NCBI GenBank assembly: GCA_023393635.1
Contig: JAEWKT010000051.1
Coordinates: 51,736 to 115,735, forward strand
Length of the DNA: 64,000 nt
DNA from: Pseudomonadota bacterium
Lineage (GTDB): Bacteria; Pseudomonadota; Gammaproteobacteria; Pseudomonadales; Moraxellaceae
Direction: 5' to 3'
Positions 18,016-27,028 of this stretch are shown piece by piece (position 1 is the first letter of the stretch; each line of letters starts with the position of its first letter). The notes beneath the pieces are model-generated. The model was not told the origin of the DNA. It was given only the letters and a program-made list of their open reading frames with translations, and searched no databases. The translations under genes were made by a program, and so were the position numbers.

Positions 18016-18699
18016 TTAATGCACTGGTAGCATAATATTGCTTAACTGCCAGCCTGCACCTGAGCGTGTGAGCAAATAACGTATTTCTGTACCATTTGCA
18101 CGTTGTTGCAACACACTGAATTTAGAAACCCCGTCAAAACTGGTGCTCCATTTTTTAGCGACTTTGTGTGGTGCAGCTGGACTAGATGACAATCCAGGAT
18201 TTTGGTTTGAGTTAGACGCAGGCAAATGATCAACTGCTTGAGTTTGTGCATCTTGAGATGCTGCCTGGAGGGTGGACGACTGGTTCATGACAGCCTGGTC
18301 TACAGCAACAGTCATATTTTCAGAATTAATCTGACGCGCAGACCAGCCACCAATGGCTTCAAGTTTACGTTCAAAAGGACGTTTACCTTTCATGTACAGC
18401 AAGATTGTTGAGGGATTTACTGTATTATCCAGCACATTATCGAGGGTTTTTTCAGTTGTGGTAATGGCCAACATACCAAAAAAACTACCATTTTGCTGTT
18501 CCAGGCGACGCTTTAATTTGGCTTGTAATTGCGCTTTTAAGTTTTGCTTGAGCTGAATAAAATTAACATACTTGGCTAGTTTTACCGCATCTTGCTGCTC
18601 AACCGCTTGCCTGATTTGATAAACCGTATAATAAGGCCCAGCAATTTGCCAAATGGCAACAGCCAGAAAGACTAAAACCACAGTCCATAGCTTGCTCAT
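18016..18699 (-). CDS. DUF2939 domain membrane-anchored protein
   Basis: A 227-residue protein with a single N-terminal transmembrane anchor (LWTVVLVFLAVAIWQIAGPYY) followed by the DUF2939 pattern YTVYQIRQAVEQQDAVKLAKYVNF, in which a short helix precedes a periplasmic domain. The middle (about 145-175) is a Ser/Asn/Pro-rich linker, and the tail is beta-rich. The function of the family is unknown. It sits between thiE and hemL on the same strand, but with gaps of about 120 and 73 bases, so operon membership is uncertain. Confidence 0.75.
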   Translation of the reverse strand: MSKLWTVVLVFLAVAIWQIAGPYYTVYQIRQAVEQQDAVKLAKYVNFIQLKQNLKAQLQAKLKRRLEQQNGSFFGMLAITTTEKTLDNVLDNTVNPSTILLYMKGKRPFERKLEAIGGWSARQINSENMTVAVDQAVMNQSSTLQAASQDAQTQAVDHLPASNSNQNPGLSSSPAAPHKVAKKWSTSFDGVSKFSVLQQRANGTEIRYLLTRSGAGWQLSNIMLPVH

Positions 18700-18818
18700 A
18701 ACCTTATCATGCCCTTGCTTAACCAGTAGAGCAGCCTACCTAACTACACGCTGTTACATAACTTACTTTTATGGGCAACTCTGTTAATGAATGTAAATGC
18801 TACGCTCATGCAATTTTT

Positions 18819-19460
18819 TTATATAGGATTGGGTGATAGCTCAACTTCGCCTTGCAATATATTTTGCCAAGCTTGCATACGTGATGCAATGTCATTACAT
18901 GACAAGTTTAAAATATCTCCCACTACCGCCAAAAGATCTAATTTAAGCGAAATTAAGGGTTGGCTATTTTCTACAGTTAGACCTCCTATCGCACAAATAG
19001 GCAGGTCAAATTGTTGCTTGGCCTGTGCTAAAGTGACTGTACTTACAGAAGTCACATTGGGCTTAGTCATTGATGAGTACACAGCGCCAAATGCCAGGTA
19101 GCTTGCTCCTTCTTGTCTGGCTACTGCTGCAAGGTCAAGTGAGTTATGGCAAGTTCTGCCAATAATGGCCTGCCCCCCTAACTGCGCTCTGGCCTCAGGC
19201 AGTGAACCATCAGTTTGGCCTAAATGTAACCCACAGCCAAATTGTTGTGCATAATCCAAGTGATCATTGATAATAAAATCAATTTTATACTGCTGACAAA
19301 GCTTTAATAACTTCTCAATCTCAAAGGGCTGCTCATCAATAGCAATTTGTTTCCGTCGATACTGCAACATCTGAATAGGGGCTGTTTGCGCAGCTATCTG
19401 TAGTTTTTGCTGCAATAGTTCAAAGCGATCATCATTGGTAATTAAATATAAGCCAGTCAT
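18819..19460 (-). CDS. thiE: Thiamine-phosphate synthase
   Basis: ThiE joins the pyrimidine and thiazole halves into thiamine monophosphate. The TIM-barrel motifs are present: FIINDHLDYAQQFGCGLHLGQTDG, IIGRTCHNSLD, LAFGAVYSSMTKPN and ICAIGGLTVENS. The start at 19460 (MTGLYLITND) is preferred because GGGATG lies at a good distance upstream; an ATG three codons earlier would place that sequence on top of the start codon. The product is 213 residues, the normal length. The usual LQLRxK motif reads LQYRRK here, a mild change. ThiS and ThiG, which make the thiazole, are at 32830-33864. Confidence 0.9.
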   Translation of the reverse strand: MTGLYLITNDDRFELLQQKLQIAAQTAPIQMLQYRRKQIAIDEQPFEIEKLLKLCQQYKIDFIINDHLDYAQQFGCGLHLGQTDGSLPEARAQLGGQAIIGRTCHNSLDLAAVARQEGASYLAFGAVYSSMTKPNVTSVSTVTLAQAKQQFDLPICAIGGLTVENSQPLISLKLDLLAVVGDILNLSCNDIASRMQAWQNILQGEVELSPNPI

Positions 19461-19502
19461 GCTAATCATCCCAACCCATTAATATTACTCAAAAATTCAT
19501 TA

Positions 19503-19538
19503 TAAAAAATGCAGGCAAGCTGTTACCAGCTCCCTGCA
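19503..19538 (-). terminator. Terminator of purF
   Basis: Arms TGCAGG (19510-19515)/CCTGCA (19533-19538) and AGCTG (19518-19522)/CAGCT (19527-19531) stack into one hairpin, with a run of T residues on the minus strand. Confidence 0.85.
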
Positions 19539-19556
19539 CTTTCGACTTTTGGAGAC

Positions 19557-19580
19557 TAGCTGGCTTTTGTAGGCCAGCTA
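19557..19580. repeat. Second hairpin after purF
   Basis: Arms TAGCTGGC (19557-19564) and GCCAGCTA (19573-19580) lie between the purF stop and its terminator. There is no T run, so it may shield the 3' end of the message. Confidence 0.6.
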
Positions 19581-19588
19581 TAGAACCA

Positions 19589-21133
19589 TTAAGATTCAGC
19601 TTTAATCCCTGTCATATCTACTGGCGTATGCTCAGAAGAGATGTCAATGACTGCATTTTTGACTGCTATTTTGGCTTTGTCATTACGACGTGCTTCCAGA
19701 CGATCCAGATAGCCTTCATCAATACCTTTGGTCACATAATGGCCATTAAATACCGAGCAATCAAATTCTTTCACAGGTGATTTGCGGATTTTAGTTGCAT
19801 CAATTAAATCGGCCAGATCCTGATAAATCAAACGATCTGCACCAATAATCTTACGCACTTCTTCCACACTATGCCCTGCTGCAATTAGCTCGCTTTTAGC
19901 AGGCATATCAATGCCATACACGTTCGGATATTTTACTGGCGGTGCAGCCGAGGCAAAAAATACTTTTGCTGCCCCAGATTCACGTGCCATTTGAATAATT
20001 TCATGGCAGGTGGTTCCGCGCACAATCGAGTCATCAATCAGCAACACATTTTTGCCTTTAAACTCAAGCTCGACGGGGTTTAGTTTCTGACGTACTGACT
20101 TTTTGCGTTGCTGTTGGCCTGGCATAATAAAGGTGCGGCCAATATAACGATTTTTCATAAAGCCTTCGCGGAACTTAACACCTAGATGATGGGCCAATTC
20201 TAAGGCTGCCGTACGGCTGGTATCTGGAATAGGAATAACCACATCAATATCGTGATCCTTACCCCACTCGCGCAGAATTTTTTGTGCCAGTTTCTCACCC
20301 ATACGCAAACGCGACTTATATACCGAAATGCCATCAATAATGGAATCAGGACGGGCAAAATAAACGTATTCAAAAATACATGGTGAATACTGCGGATCTT
20401 TAGCACATTGCTGGCTATATAATTCACCTTCGCTATTAATAAAAATAGCTTCACCTGGTGCCACATCACGAATAACTTTAAAGCCAAGTGAAGTTAATGC
20501 CACCGACTCTGAAGCGATCATATACTCCGTGCCACCTGTTTCACCCAAACGCATGCCATAGATTAATGGTCGAATACCATGCGGGTCACGAAAACCTAGC
20601 AGACCATGGCCAGTAATCATGGCAACCACGGCATAGGCACCTTCACAGCGCTCATGGACACGAGCCACTGCTTCAAACATCTCTTTTTCAGTTGGAACTT
20701 CTTTACCTAAGGCTTGCAACTCATGTGCAAACACATTTAACAATACTTCAGAATCAGAATCGGTATTGATATGGCGCAGATCGGTTTTAAACAAATCCTT
20801 ACTGATATCCAGGGCATTGGTCAGGTTGCCATTATGTGCCAACGTAATCCCATAAGGCGAGTTGACATAAAATGGTTGCGCTTCGGCACTGCTAGACGAA
20901 CCTGCCGTTGGGTAACGCACATGGCCAATACCAAAATTACCCACTAATCGCATCATATGACGCTGCTGAAACACATCACGCACCATGCCGTTTTCTTTGC
21001 GCAAGAACAGGCGGCTATCCTGGTAGGTGACAATGCCAGCGGCATCCTGTCCACGATGCTGCAACATGGTTAATGCATCATACAACGTTTGGTTGACAGG
21101 TGAATGACCAGCAACACCAACAACTCCACACAT
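19589..21133 (-). CDS. purF: Amidophosphoribosyltransferase
   Basis: PurF makes phosphoribosylamine from PRPP and glutamine, the first step of purine synthesis. The mature nucleophile Cys2 follows Met directly (MCGVVGVAGH), so there is no propeptide, as in E. coli. LQHRGQDAAGI and GNFGIGHVRYPTAGSS belong to the glutamine amidotransferase domain; VLLIDDSIVRGTT near residue 365 is the PRPP loop. The length of 514 is normal. It is last in pyrD-cvpA-purF; the cvpA-purF pairing is conserved widely in proteobacteria. Two hairpins follow, the second a terminator. Confidence 0.97.
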   Translation of the reverse strand: MCGVVGVAGHSPVNQTLYDALTMLQHRGQDAAGIVTYQDSRLFLRKENGMVRDVFQQRHMMRLVGNFGIGHVRYPTAGSSSSAEAQPFYVNSPYGITLAHNGNLTNALDISKDLFKTDLRHINTDSDSEVLLNVFAHELQALGKEVPTEKEMFEAVARVHERCEGAYAVVAMITGHGLLGFRDPHGIRPLIYGMRLGETGGTEYMIASESVALTSLGFKVIRDVAPGEAIFINSEGELYSQQCAKDPQYSPCIFEYVYFARPDSIIDGISVYKSRLRMGEKLAQKILREWGKDHDIDVVIPIPDTSRTAALELAHHLGVKFREGFMKNRYIGRTFIMPGQQQRKKSVRQKLNPVELEFKGKNVLLIDDSIVRGTTCHEIIQMARESGAAKVFFASAAPPVKYPNVYGIDMPAKSELIAAGHSVEEVRKIIGADRLIYQDLADLIDATKIRKSPVKEFDCSVFNGHYVTKGIDEGYLDRLEARRNDKAKIAVKNAVIDISSEHTPVDMTGIKAES

Positions 21134-21184
21134 AGAGACCTCGCAGACAGGCTTGGTAAAATATAAAAATAATAAAGAAACTAA

Positions 21185-21784
21185 TTAGGAAAACGGATTC
21201 GGTACAGTAGACAATCGCTCGTTTCGTTTCAAAGGCCGCTCATAGCTTTCCGAAGGTTCAGGTGATACCGCAGTATCATCGTTGGCATCACTTGACTTTA
21301 CTTCATCCCAGACCTGCCCCACCACATGCTGAGACATTTCAACCGCAGCTGGCGCATAAGGTGACAGTAATGCCACCACACGTGATTTTTGCCAATAAGG
21401 AGACGCTGCAACCCAGGGGCCTAGCATTTGAATGGCAATCATTAAAATGAGTGAACCTTTTGCCGCACCAAAAATACCGCCTGCTGCTTGCTCGGTTAAA
21501 CCCAAGCGCAACGCCTTCAGTAATTTGCGCAGTATATTGCCTATCAATGCAGTTATAAACAAAATAATGGCTGCAATAGTGGCAAATGCCGCAATTTTTT
21601 GTACCACAGGATCTTGGGTCAATATGGCAAAACTGGGTGCAAATTTTGCTGCAAACTGACTACCCAGCACCAACGCCAATAACCAGCCAATTAAACTGGT
21701 TAAGGAGCGAATCAGACCGCGTCGCAGTCCTGTCCAGGTTGCCCACATGATAATCACCACGCTGGCGATGTCCAGATAATTCAT
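21185..21784 (-). CDS. cvpA: CvpA family inner membrane protein
   Basis: A 199-residue membrane protein with about four hydrophobic segments (residues 5-20, 28-50, 62-85 and 100-122) and a polar C-terminal tail rich in Ser and Asp. MNYLDIASVVIIMWATWTGLRRGLIRSL is the typical CvpA start. CvpA was first found as needed for colicin V production and is linked to envelope homeostasis; its molecular role is unsettled. It begins six bases after the pyrD stop, so translation is probably coupled, and purF follows 51 bases later. Confidence 0.92.
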   Translation of the reverse strand: MNYLDIASVVIIMWATWTGLRRGLIRSLTSLIGWLLALVLGSQFAAKFAPSFAILTQDPVVQKIAAFATIAAIILFITALIGNILRKLLKALRLGLTEQAAGGIFGAAKGSLILMIAIQMLGPWVAASPYWQKSRVVALLSPYAPAAVEMSQHVVGQVWDEVKSSDANDDTAVSPEPSESYERPLKRNERLSTVPNPFS

Positions 21785-21790
21785 AATGTG

Positions 21791-22801
21791 TTAACGCATG
21801 GCATTGACACAGTCATTGATAAGGTCTGGTCCCTGGTAAATCAAGCCACTATATAGTTGAACCAAAGACGCGCCAGCATCCATTTTGGCTTTAGCCTGAT
21901 CACCTGTTGAAATTCCGCCTACCCCGAATAAGGGAATACGTCCTTGCAAGTGTTGTGCAAATGCTTTTAAACAATCGGTACTCTTATCAAATACAGGTGC
22001 ACCTGATAAGCCACCAGCTTCATCACCATGCAAGAGGTCTTCTACGCCATCACGTGATAAGGTGGTATTGGTGGTAATGAGGCCATCAATTTTAAACTGT
22101 AGTAATTGCTCACTAATAAAAGCAATGTCTTCAGCACTTAAATCAGGCGCCACTTTGAGCACTAATGGCACATAATGACGATATTTTTCGGCCAGATACA
22201 GTTGACGATCTTTGAGTTGCTGTAGTAGATCGGTTAACGCAGCACCGCTTTGCAAGCTACGTAAGCCTTGTGTATTTGGTGATGAAATATTGACTGTAAT
22301 ATACGATGCAAAATGATACACTTTATTTAAGCAAATCAGGTAATCATCGACTGCTTTTTCAACTGGGGTATCGGCATTTTTGCCAATATTAATGCCCAGC
22401 ACGCCTTTATATTTGGCAGCTTTAACATTTTCAACCAGTTGATCAACCCCATCGTTATTAAAACCCATGCGGTTAATAATGGCTTGTGCCTGCGGCAAAC
22501 GAAATAATCGGGGATGTGGATTACCATGCTGTGGCCGTGGCGTAATCGTACCAATTTCTATAAAACCAAACCCAAGAGCAGCCAGCGCATCGATATAATC
22601 GCCGTTTTTATCCAGCCCTGCTGCCAGCCCCACTGGGTTATCAAACCGAATGCCCATACAGGTCACTGGCTGATTTATTTTTGGATATAATCGGCTTAGC
22701 AAACCAGTCTTTTGCGCCAGTTTGAGGGATGTCAGGGTTGCATTGTGTGCACGCTCAGGTGCCATAGCAAATAAGGCAGGGCGTGTAATTTGATACAGCA
22801 T
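21791..22801 (-). CDS. pyrD: Dihydroorotate dehydrogenase (quinone), class 2
   Basis: PyrD oxidises dihydroorotate to orotate in pyrimidine synthesis and passes electrons to quinone at the inner membrane through FMN. The 336-residue protein has the class-2 N-terminal helices (MLYQITRPALFAMAPERAH), the FMN/substrate motifs NPVGLAAGLDKNG, IEIGTITPRPQHGNP and NRMGFNNDG, TVNISSPNTQGLR with the catalytic Ser, and the late GVGGISTGDQAKAKM. I start at ATG 22801; an in-frame TTG two codons earlier has no support. cvpA follows almost without a gap. Confidence 0.96.
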   Translation of the reverse strand: MLYQITRPALFAMAPERAHNATLTSLKLAQKTGLLSRLYPKINQPVTCMGIRFDNPVGLAAGLDKNGDYIDALAALGFGFIEIGTITPRPQHGNPHPRLFRLPQAQAIINRMGFNNDGVDQLVENVKAAKYKGVLGINIGKNADTPVEKAVDDYLICLNKVYHFASYITVNISSPNTQGLRSLQSGAALTDLLQQLKDRQLYLAEKYRHYVPLVLKVAPDLSAEDIAFISEQLLQFKIDGLITTNTTLSRDGVEDLLHGDEAGGLSGAPVFDKSTDCLKAFAQHLQGRIPLFGVGGISTGDQAKAKMDAGASLVQLYSGLIYQGPDLINDCVNAMR

Positions 22802-22892
22802 GGGCAAAACAAGCTCAATGCGATAAAAGGTAATTATAGCCCTACCGCTGCCTAGTTTCTACCTACTCACTTCAATGAACGCAAAAAATTAA

Positions 22893-23372
22893 TTAATTTG
22901 TTGGACTTAACGATGCTTTCAACTGTAATTCACCAGCAGGCTGCTGAATAATATCCAATTGCTGAATATTCACCCCTTGCTCAGCCAGCCGTGATAGCCA
23001 GCTTCCCAGCACCGCAAAACTTGGATGCGCCACACTGACCTGAATTTGCTCACCTGAAGGCATTTGGGTGACGGTTAAACCCTGATTTTGCGCAGTGGTT
23101 TGGATAATCATATTCAGTGGCAGTTGTTCGCCCTGGGTCTGGCGAATATTCACCGCTTGCGAGCGCATCCAAAGCAATAACTCACGTTGTTCGGTGGCGC
23201 GCAACTGGGCATTATCGGCGACCTGATTTAGTTTCCAAATCGTATAGCCAACCCCGAATACCAGCAAAAAAACAGTTGTAATTATTAAGACTAAACGATC
23301 ACGCGGTGCCAGCTGATCCAGACGTTGCTGAATATGATCAATATGTTGATTGATATTGGTTGCTAATTTCAT
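22893..23372 (-). CDS. gspM: Type II secretion system protein GspM
   Basis: GspM is a small bitopic inner membrane protein that binds GspL and anchors the ATPase platform of the type II secretion machine. The 159-residue product has one transmembrane segment near residues 28-47 (LVLIITTVFLLVFGVGYTIW) after a short cytoplasmic part, then a periplasmic ferredoxin-like domain. The family is poorly conserved in sequence, so the call rests on topology, length and its place 11 bases after gspL. The other gsp genes are not in this window. Confidence 0.85.
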   Translation of the reverse strand: MKLATNINQHIDHIQQRLDQLAPRDRLVLIITTVFLLVFGVGYTIWKLNQVADNAQLRATEQRELLLWMRSQAVNIRQTQGEQLPLNMIIQTTAQNQGLTVTQMPSGEQIQVSVAHPSFAVLGSWLSRLAEQGVNIQQLDIIQQPAGELQLKASLSPTN

Positions 23373-23383
23373 ATTGATCTCAT

Positions 23384-24535
23384 TTAGAGTTGCACACGAA
23401 TCAGGCCAGACACCTGTCCATTGGCTGGATTGACTGAACCAAGCTCTGCCTTTAGACCCTGATTATCAAACTGGGCACGTAATGCCTCAAGTGCAGGCAA
23501 GTTGGCGGCCAACACTGTTAATTCCAGTGTATTGTCACGGTACTGGACCTGACTGGCAGGCAAATTGGCCTGCTGCAATAATGGCCCTACCCGACTCATC
23601 AGCGTTAATGCACTTAAATCTGTGCTGCCATCATCCTTTAAATGACCTTCAAACTGTTTTCTTAGATTAACTATGCGTCGTTCTTCTGGAAACCACGATT
23701 GATACTGTTGCACGGCCATGGCGTTAATTTGGTCAGCCAGCTTGTTATAACGCCAGATTCGCACACTGTCATAGGTCATTTGTACCAGTAGACCAACAAT
23801 AAATACAGCAGCAATGGCACGCCAATAACCTGAGAGTACTGTGCGGGTTTTGGGCAATATATTAAAAGGATGGCGAACATATTGCGCATCACTGAGCGGG
23901 GTGTGAATATCTGTCCAGTCGTGCTTGGCAGTTTGTAGCGCCACCAAACCATCGATTGCCAATTGATCCTGGGCATCAATATCACCCCAGATATTAAGCT
24001 GGGTCAGCTCTGGCATATAGTCCAGCAAAATCGTCAAGTCGTCGGCACAATGCGCCATAAACTGACTGGTACGTAAAATCCGCTGCTGCTGATGGATAAT
24101 AAGCTGCGCCTCAAGCACATCAGTGGGTGCAGGCACTAGCAAAAAGTCTGGTAAAAATGCCTGAACACGCCACTTACCCAGCGCCATCACATGTTGATAC
24201 TGTTCAACCAAGTTGGCAGGCACTGCCAAAATATTGAGATGCTCGCTGGTATCAAGCTGAGAAAATACTGCCAGCTGATCGACAGAAACTAAAGCAAATT
24301 CTTCTAATAAATAACGTACGCCACCCGCACCAATTTGACGCAGCTGCTGCCGTGTCATGGGTTGACGCATCATTTGCGCTTGATTGGTTGGAAAAAAAAC
24401 AATGGCTTCTTTTTGGTCTTCACTGGCGGTGGCCTGTAACAAGGCTTCCCAGTTGGCTGCCATGTGCCAATTGTCACTGGCATTTACTCGCCAGCGCCAA
24501 GCAGCATCCCCTTCTGGCATCCATAAATACAGCAT
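23384..24535 (-). CDS. gspL: Type II secretion system protein GspL
   Basis: GspL recruits the GspE ATPase to the inner membrane. The 383-residue protein has a cytoplasmic actin-like domain (residues about 1-225, starting MLYLWMPEGDAAWRWRV), one transmembrane helix near 235-252 (RAIAAVFIVGLLVQMTY), and a periplasmic ferredoxin-like domain with the segment SRVGPLLQQANLPASQVQYRDNTLEL-like family pattern. Length is typical (about 390). It is followed 11 bases later by gspM and preceded by sixA. In Acinetobacter-type genomes the type II secretion genes are known to be spread over several loci. Confidence 0.9.
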   Translation of the reverse strand: MLYLWMPEGDAAWRWRVNASDNWHMAANWEALLQATASEDQKEAIVFFPTNQAQMMRQPMTRQQLRQIGAGGVRYLLEEFALVSVDQLAVFSQLDTSEHLNILAVPANLVEQYQHVMALGKWRVQAFLPDFLLVPAPTDVLEAQLIIHQQQRILRTSQFMAHCADDLTILLDYMPELTQLNIWGDIDAQDQLAIDGLVALQTAKHDWTDIHTPLSDAQYVRHPFNILPKTRTVLSGYWRAIAAVFIVGLLVQMTYDSVRIWRYNKLADQINAMAVQQYQSWFPEERRIVNLRKQFEGHLKDDGSTDLSALTLMSRVGPLLQQANLPASQVQYRDNTLELTVLAANLPALEALRAQFDNQGLKAELGSVNPANGQVSGLIRVQL

Positions 24536-24628
24536 GTGTTATTTCCCTGATTTATTGTGTCGGTTTATGCCAGCCATCATATAAAAATGCCACACATAAA
24601 TCTATGCGCTACCCTGGTTTTATGTGAT

Positions 24629-25093
24629 TTATATCTGCGGCACAAAACGTTGTATTTCGGTTGAAAACCCTAAGCCAATCGCAGGCTGCTCATAGACTCG
24701 CGCTTCTGCCAAAGCAAAGCTATGCGGTGGTTCTGCCAGTAATAAGCCACCCAGATAAGCAACAATATTCATATGGCAAATCACCACCATGCACTCGGCA
24801 GGTTGCTTGGATAGCCAGTCCAGTGCTACTCGTGGATCATCATCAGGTTTAATGCCTGCATAGCTTAAAACAGGCACATTGGTACAGGCATCAGTAAAAG
24901 CTTGCTGGGTTTGTTGCGCACGTACCAGTGGACTCACCACAAACAAGTCAGGCTGATAAGACCTGATAATTTGCTGGGCCGTTGATTGCGCCTGCTGCTG
25001 TCCACGTGGTGTTAATACACGGGTTTCATCGGTGTGAAGTAAAGCACTGGGTAAATTTTCGGCTTCACCATGCCGCATTAAAATTAATTGCAT
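24629..25093 (-). CDS. sixA: Phosphohistidine phosphatase SixA
   Basis: A 154-residue histidine phosphatase. The RHG catalytic motif is right at the N-terminus (MQLILMRHGEAEN, His8), with the second catalytic His in MVVICHMNIVAY near residue 105. The short length and the lack of inserted helices match SixA, which removes phosphate from histidines of phosphorelay proteins (ArcB, and the nitrogen PTS protein NPr in E. coli). It sits between gpsA and gspL, an order I associate with Acinetobacter. The physiological target here is unknown. Confidence 0.9.
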   Translation of the reverse strand: MQLILMRHGEAENLPSALLHTDETRVLTPRGQQQAQSTAQQIIRSYQPDLFVVSPLVRAQQTQQAFTDACTNVPVLSYAGIKPDDDPRVALDWLSKQPAECMVVICHMNIVAYLGGLLLAEPPHSFALAEARVYEQPAIGLGFSTEIQRFVPQI

Positions 25094-25205
25094 GCGATGT
25101 TATTTTCCTGTACAGCCATCCACTTTACAACCCTTCACTTTTACAGTCATTACTGACTTTAACGACCTATTACCAAGCTATTAATTTTATAACAGCTTGC
25201 CAGCA

Positions 25206-26276
25206 TTATACCTGCTCATGCGGCAGCACAAATTCTACATCACTGCGATGACCATTCTGCATTAATGCCAATGCAATACCAAGTGGCGACTTGCCTTCAA
25301 AAATCACTTCATATAAAGCATTGGTAATGGGCATATATACATCTAGCAATTTAGACTGCACACTCACCTGCCGAATGGTATTGATCCCTTCGGCAGTTTG
25401 ACCCAAATCTTCTATAGCCTGCTCCAGTGTTTTACCCTGTCCTAAGGCATAGCCAATCTGATAGTTACGACTTAATGGACTGGTGCAGGTGGCAAACAAA
25501 TCACCCACGCCTGACAATCCCAAAAACGTCAGTGGATTAGCACCAAGTTTTACGGCAAAACGGCTCATTTCTGCCAGTGCTCGCGTAAGTACCATACTGC
25601 GGGTATTTTCTCCCACGTTATAAGCCGCACCCATACCCATCGCAATCGCATAAATATTTTTAAGCGCACCGCCTAGTTCAACACCATGCACATCGGAGCT
25701 GGCAAACACGCGAAACAATGCACTGTGCAAAGCATTTTGTACGGCGTTACGCACCGCCTCGCTGCTACTGGCAATAACTGTGCCTGCTGGCATGCCTGCA
25801 ACAATTTCTTTGGCAAGATTAGGCCCAGACAACACCCCAAATGGTACTTCAGGTAGTTCTTGCTGAATAATATCGCTCATCAAGCAAAAGGTTTCTGCTT
25901 CTATGCCTTTGGTGAGTGACACAATGGCCTGACTGCTAATCATGGGCGCAATTTGCTTCAGCACCTCACGATACGAATGACTCGGAATAGCAAGCAAAAT
26001 AATATCTCTATTAGGGATTACATCTTCTAAATGACTGCTAAAACGTAATGTTTCTTCTAATTGAAAATCAGGCAAATAGCGTTTATTACGGCCAGTTTGC
26101 TGCATATCCTGCGCGGCTTGTGCATCTCTAATCCACATAATGGTGTCGCAGCCATTTCTTGCCGCCAAATTAGCCATGGCTGTACCAAAACTGCCACCAC
26201 CTAGTACCGTGACTCGCAATGCAATCGCTGGTTTTTCCCGTTTAGGCATCAGTGCTTCAATGTCAAATGTCGTCAT
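25206..26276 (-). CDS. gpsA: Glycerol-3-phosphate dehydrogenase [NAD(P)+]
   Basis: GpsA reduces dihydroxyacetone phosphate to sn-glycerol-3-phosphate, the backbone for phospholipids. The Rossmann motif LGGGSFGTAMANLAARNG is near residues 24-41, VSLTKGIE carries one active-site lysine and LGGALKNIYAIAMG the other. The 356-residue product has about 20 extra N-terminal residues before the Rossmann strand compared with E. coli; Acinetobacter GpsA has a similar extension and the same SDVEFVLPH ending. No clear ribosome site precedes the ATG at 26276; a second ATG at 26249 (MPKREKP) is a possible alternative. Confidence 0.95.
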   Translation of the reverse strand: MTTFDIEALMPKREKPAIALRVTVLGGGSFGTAMANLAARNGCDTIMWIRDAQAAQDMQQTGRNKRYLPDFQLEETLRFSSHLEDVIPNRDIILLAIPSHSYREVLKQIAPMISSQAIVSLTKGIEAETFCLMSDIIQQELPEVPFGVLSGPNLAKEIVAGMPAGTVIASSSEAVRNAVQNALHSALFRVFASSDVHGVELGGALKNIYAIAMGMGAAYNVGENTRSMVLTRALAEMSRFAVKLGANPLTFLGLSGVGDLFATCTSPLSRNYQIGYALGQGKTLEQAIEDLGQTAEGINTIRQVSVQSKLLDVYMPITNALYEVIFEGKSPLGIALALMQNGHRSDVEFVLPHEQV

Positions 26277-26406
26277 AATGATTTTAAATATAAAATGTGG
26301 GTCTACCCGTATTAACTCATTATGTTAACAAGGACTATAATGCCTTGTATGTAGATTCTTTAAAAAATTTATTTTTACTCGTCATTTAACGTCATTTTAA
26401 ATGCGC

Positions 26407-26985
26407 TTAAGTAGGCCAGTTACTCAAAAAATCACTAACATTTAAGGGTACACGCGGCGGTAACTCTTTCGCAGGCGTTCCAATATAAATAAAACCTGCA
26501 ATTTCATCGTCAGGCGATAAACCCAGCTTTTGCTTTAATACGCATGATTCTGCCAAAGCACCAGTTCGCCATATAGAGCCATAACCCTGGGCATTCAGTA
26601 TCAGTAACGCATTTTGAATAGCCGCGCCCATGCTAAGCACCTGCTCAACAATGGGTACTTTGGCATTAGTCTGCGTTTTGACAATAGCAATGATAATGAG
26701 GGGTGCACGTAACGGTTGTGCCAATACTTTTCTATGTTGCTCAGTATCGGTAATGCCAGATTCGGTTAAGCATGCAGAAAAAATTTGTCCCAAGGCGTGA
26801 CGCGCCTCACCGCGCAGTTGCATAAACTGCCATGGGCGCAACTTGCGATGATCGGGCGCACTAAGCGCAGCCTGGATTGCTTGCTCAACTTCTGCCTGGC
26901 TGGGTGCAGGTTCAAGCAACTTGCCATTGGTTTGGCGGCTTTGTATACACTCTAGTAAATGCGTTGCATGAATACAATTAGACAT
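26407..26985 (-). CDS. Nitroreductase family flavoprotein (YdjA-like)
   Basis: A 192-residue FMN enzyme of the nitroreductase superfamily. It shows IQSRQTNGKLLEPAPSQAEVEQAI (the RRS-type N-terminal start with arginine and serine near residue 16), PDHRKLRPWQFMQLRG near residue 44, and the later GYGSIWRTGALAE and GFIYIGTPA. The HRKLRPW phrase and short length match the YdjA/TdsD-like group of minimal nitroreductases. Members reduce nitro groups or quinones with NAD(P)H; the natural substrate is unknown. It is monocistronic or at the head of a unit with gpsA, with a gap of 130 bases. Confidence 0.85.
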   Translation of the reverse strand: MSNCIHATHLLECIQSRQTNGKLLEPAPSQAEVEQAIQAALSAPDHRKLRPWQFMQLRGEARHALGQIFSACLTESGITDTEQHRKVLAQPLRAPLIIIAIVKTQTNAKVPIVEQVLSMGAAIQNALLILNAQGYGSIWRTGALAESCVLKQKLGLSPDDEIAGFIYIGTPAKELPPRVPLNVSDFLSNWPT

Positions 26986-27028
26986 TCATCACCCTAAATT
27001 TTTAATTAACCCAAGGAGGTATGCGGCA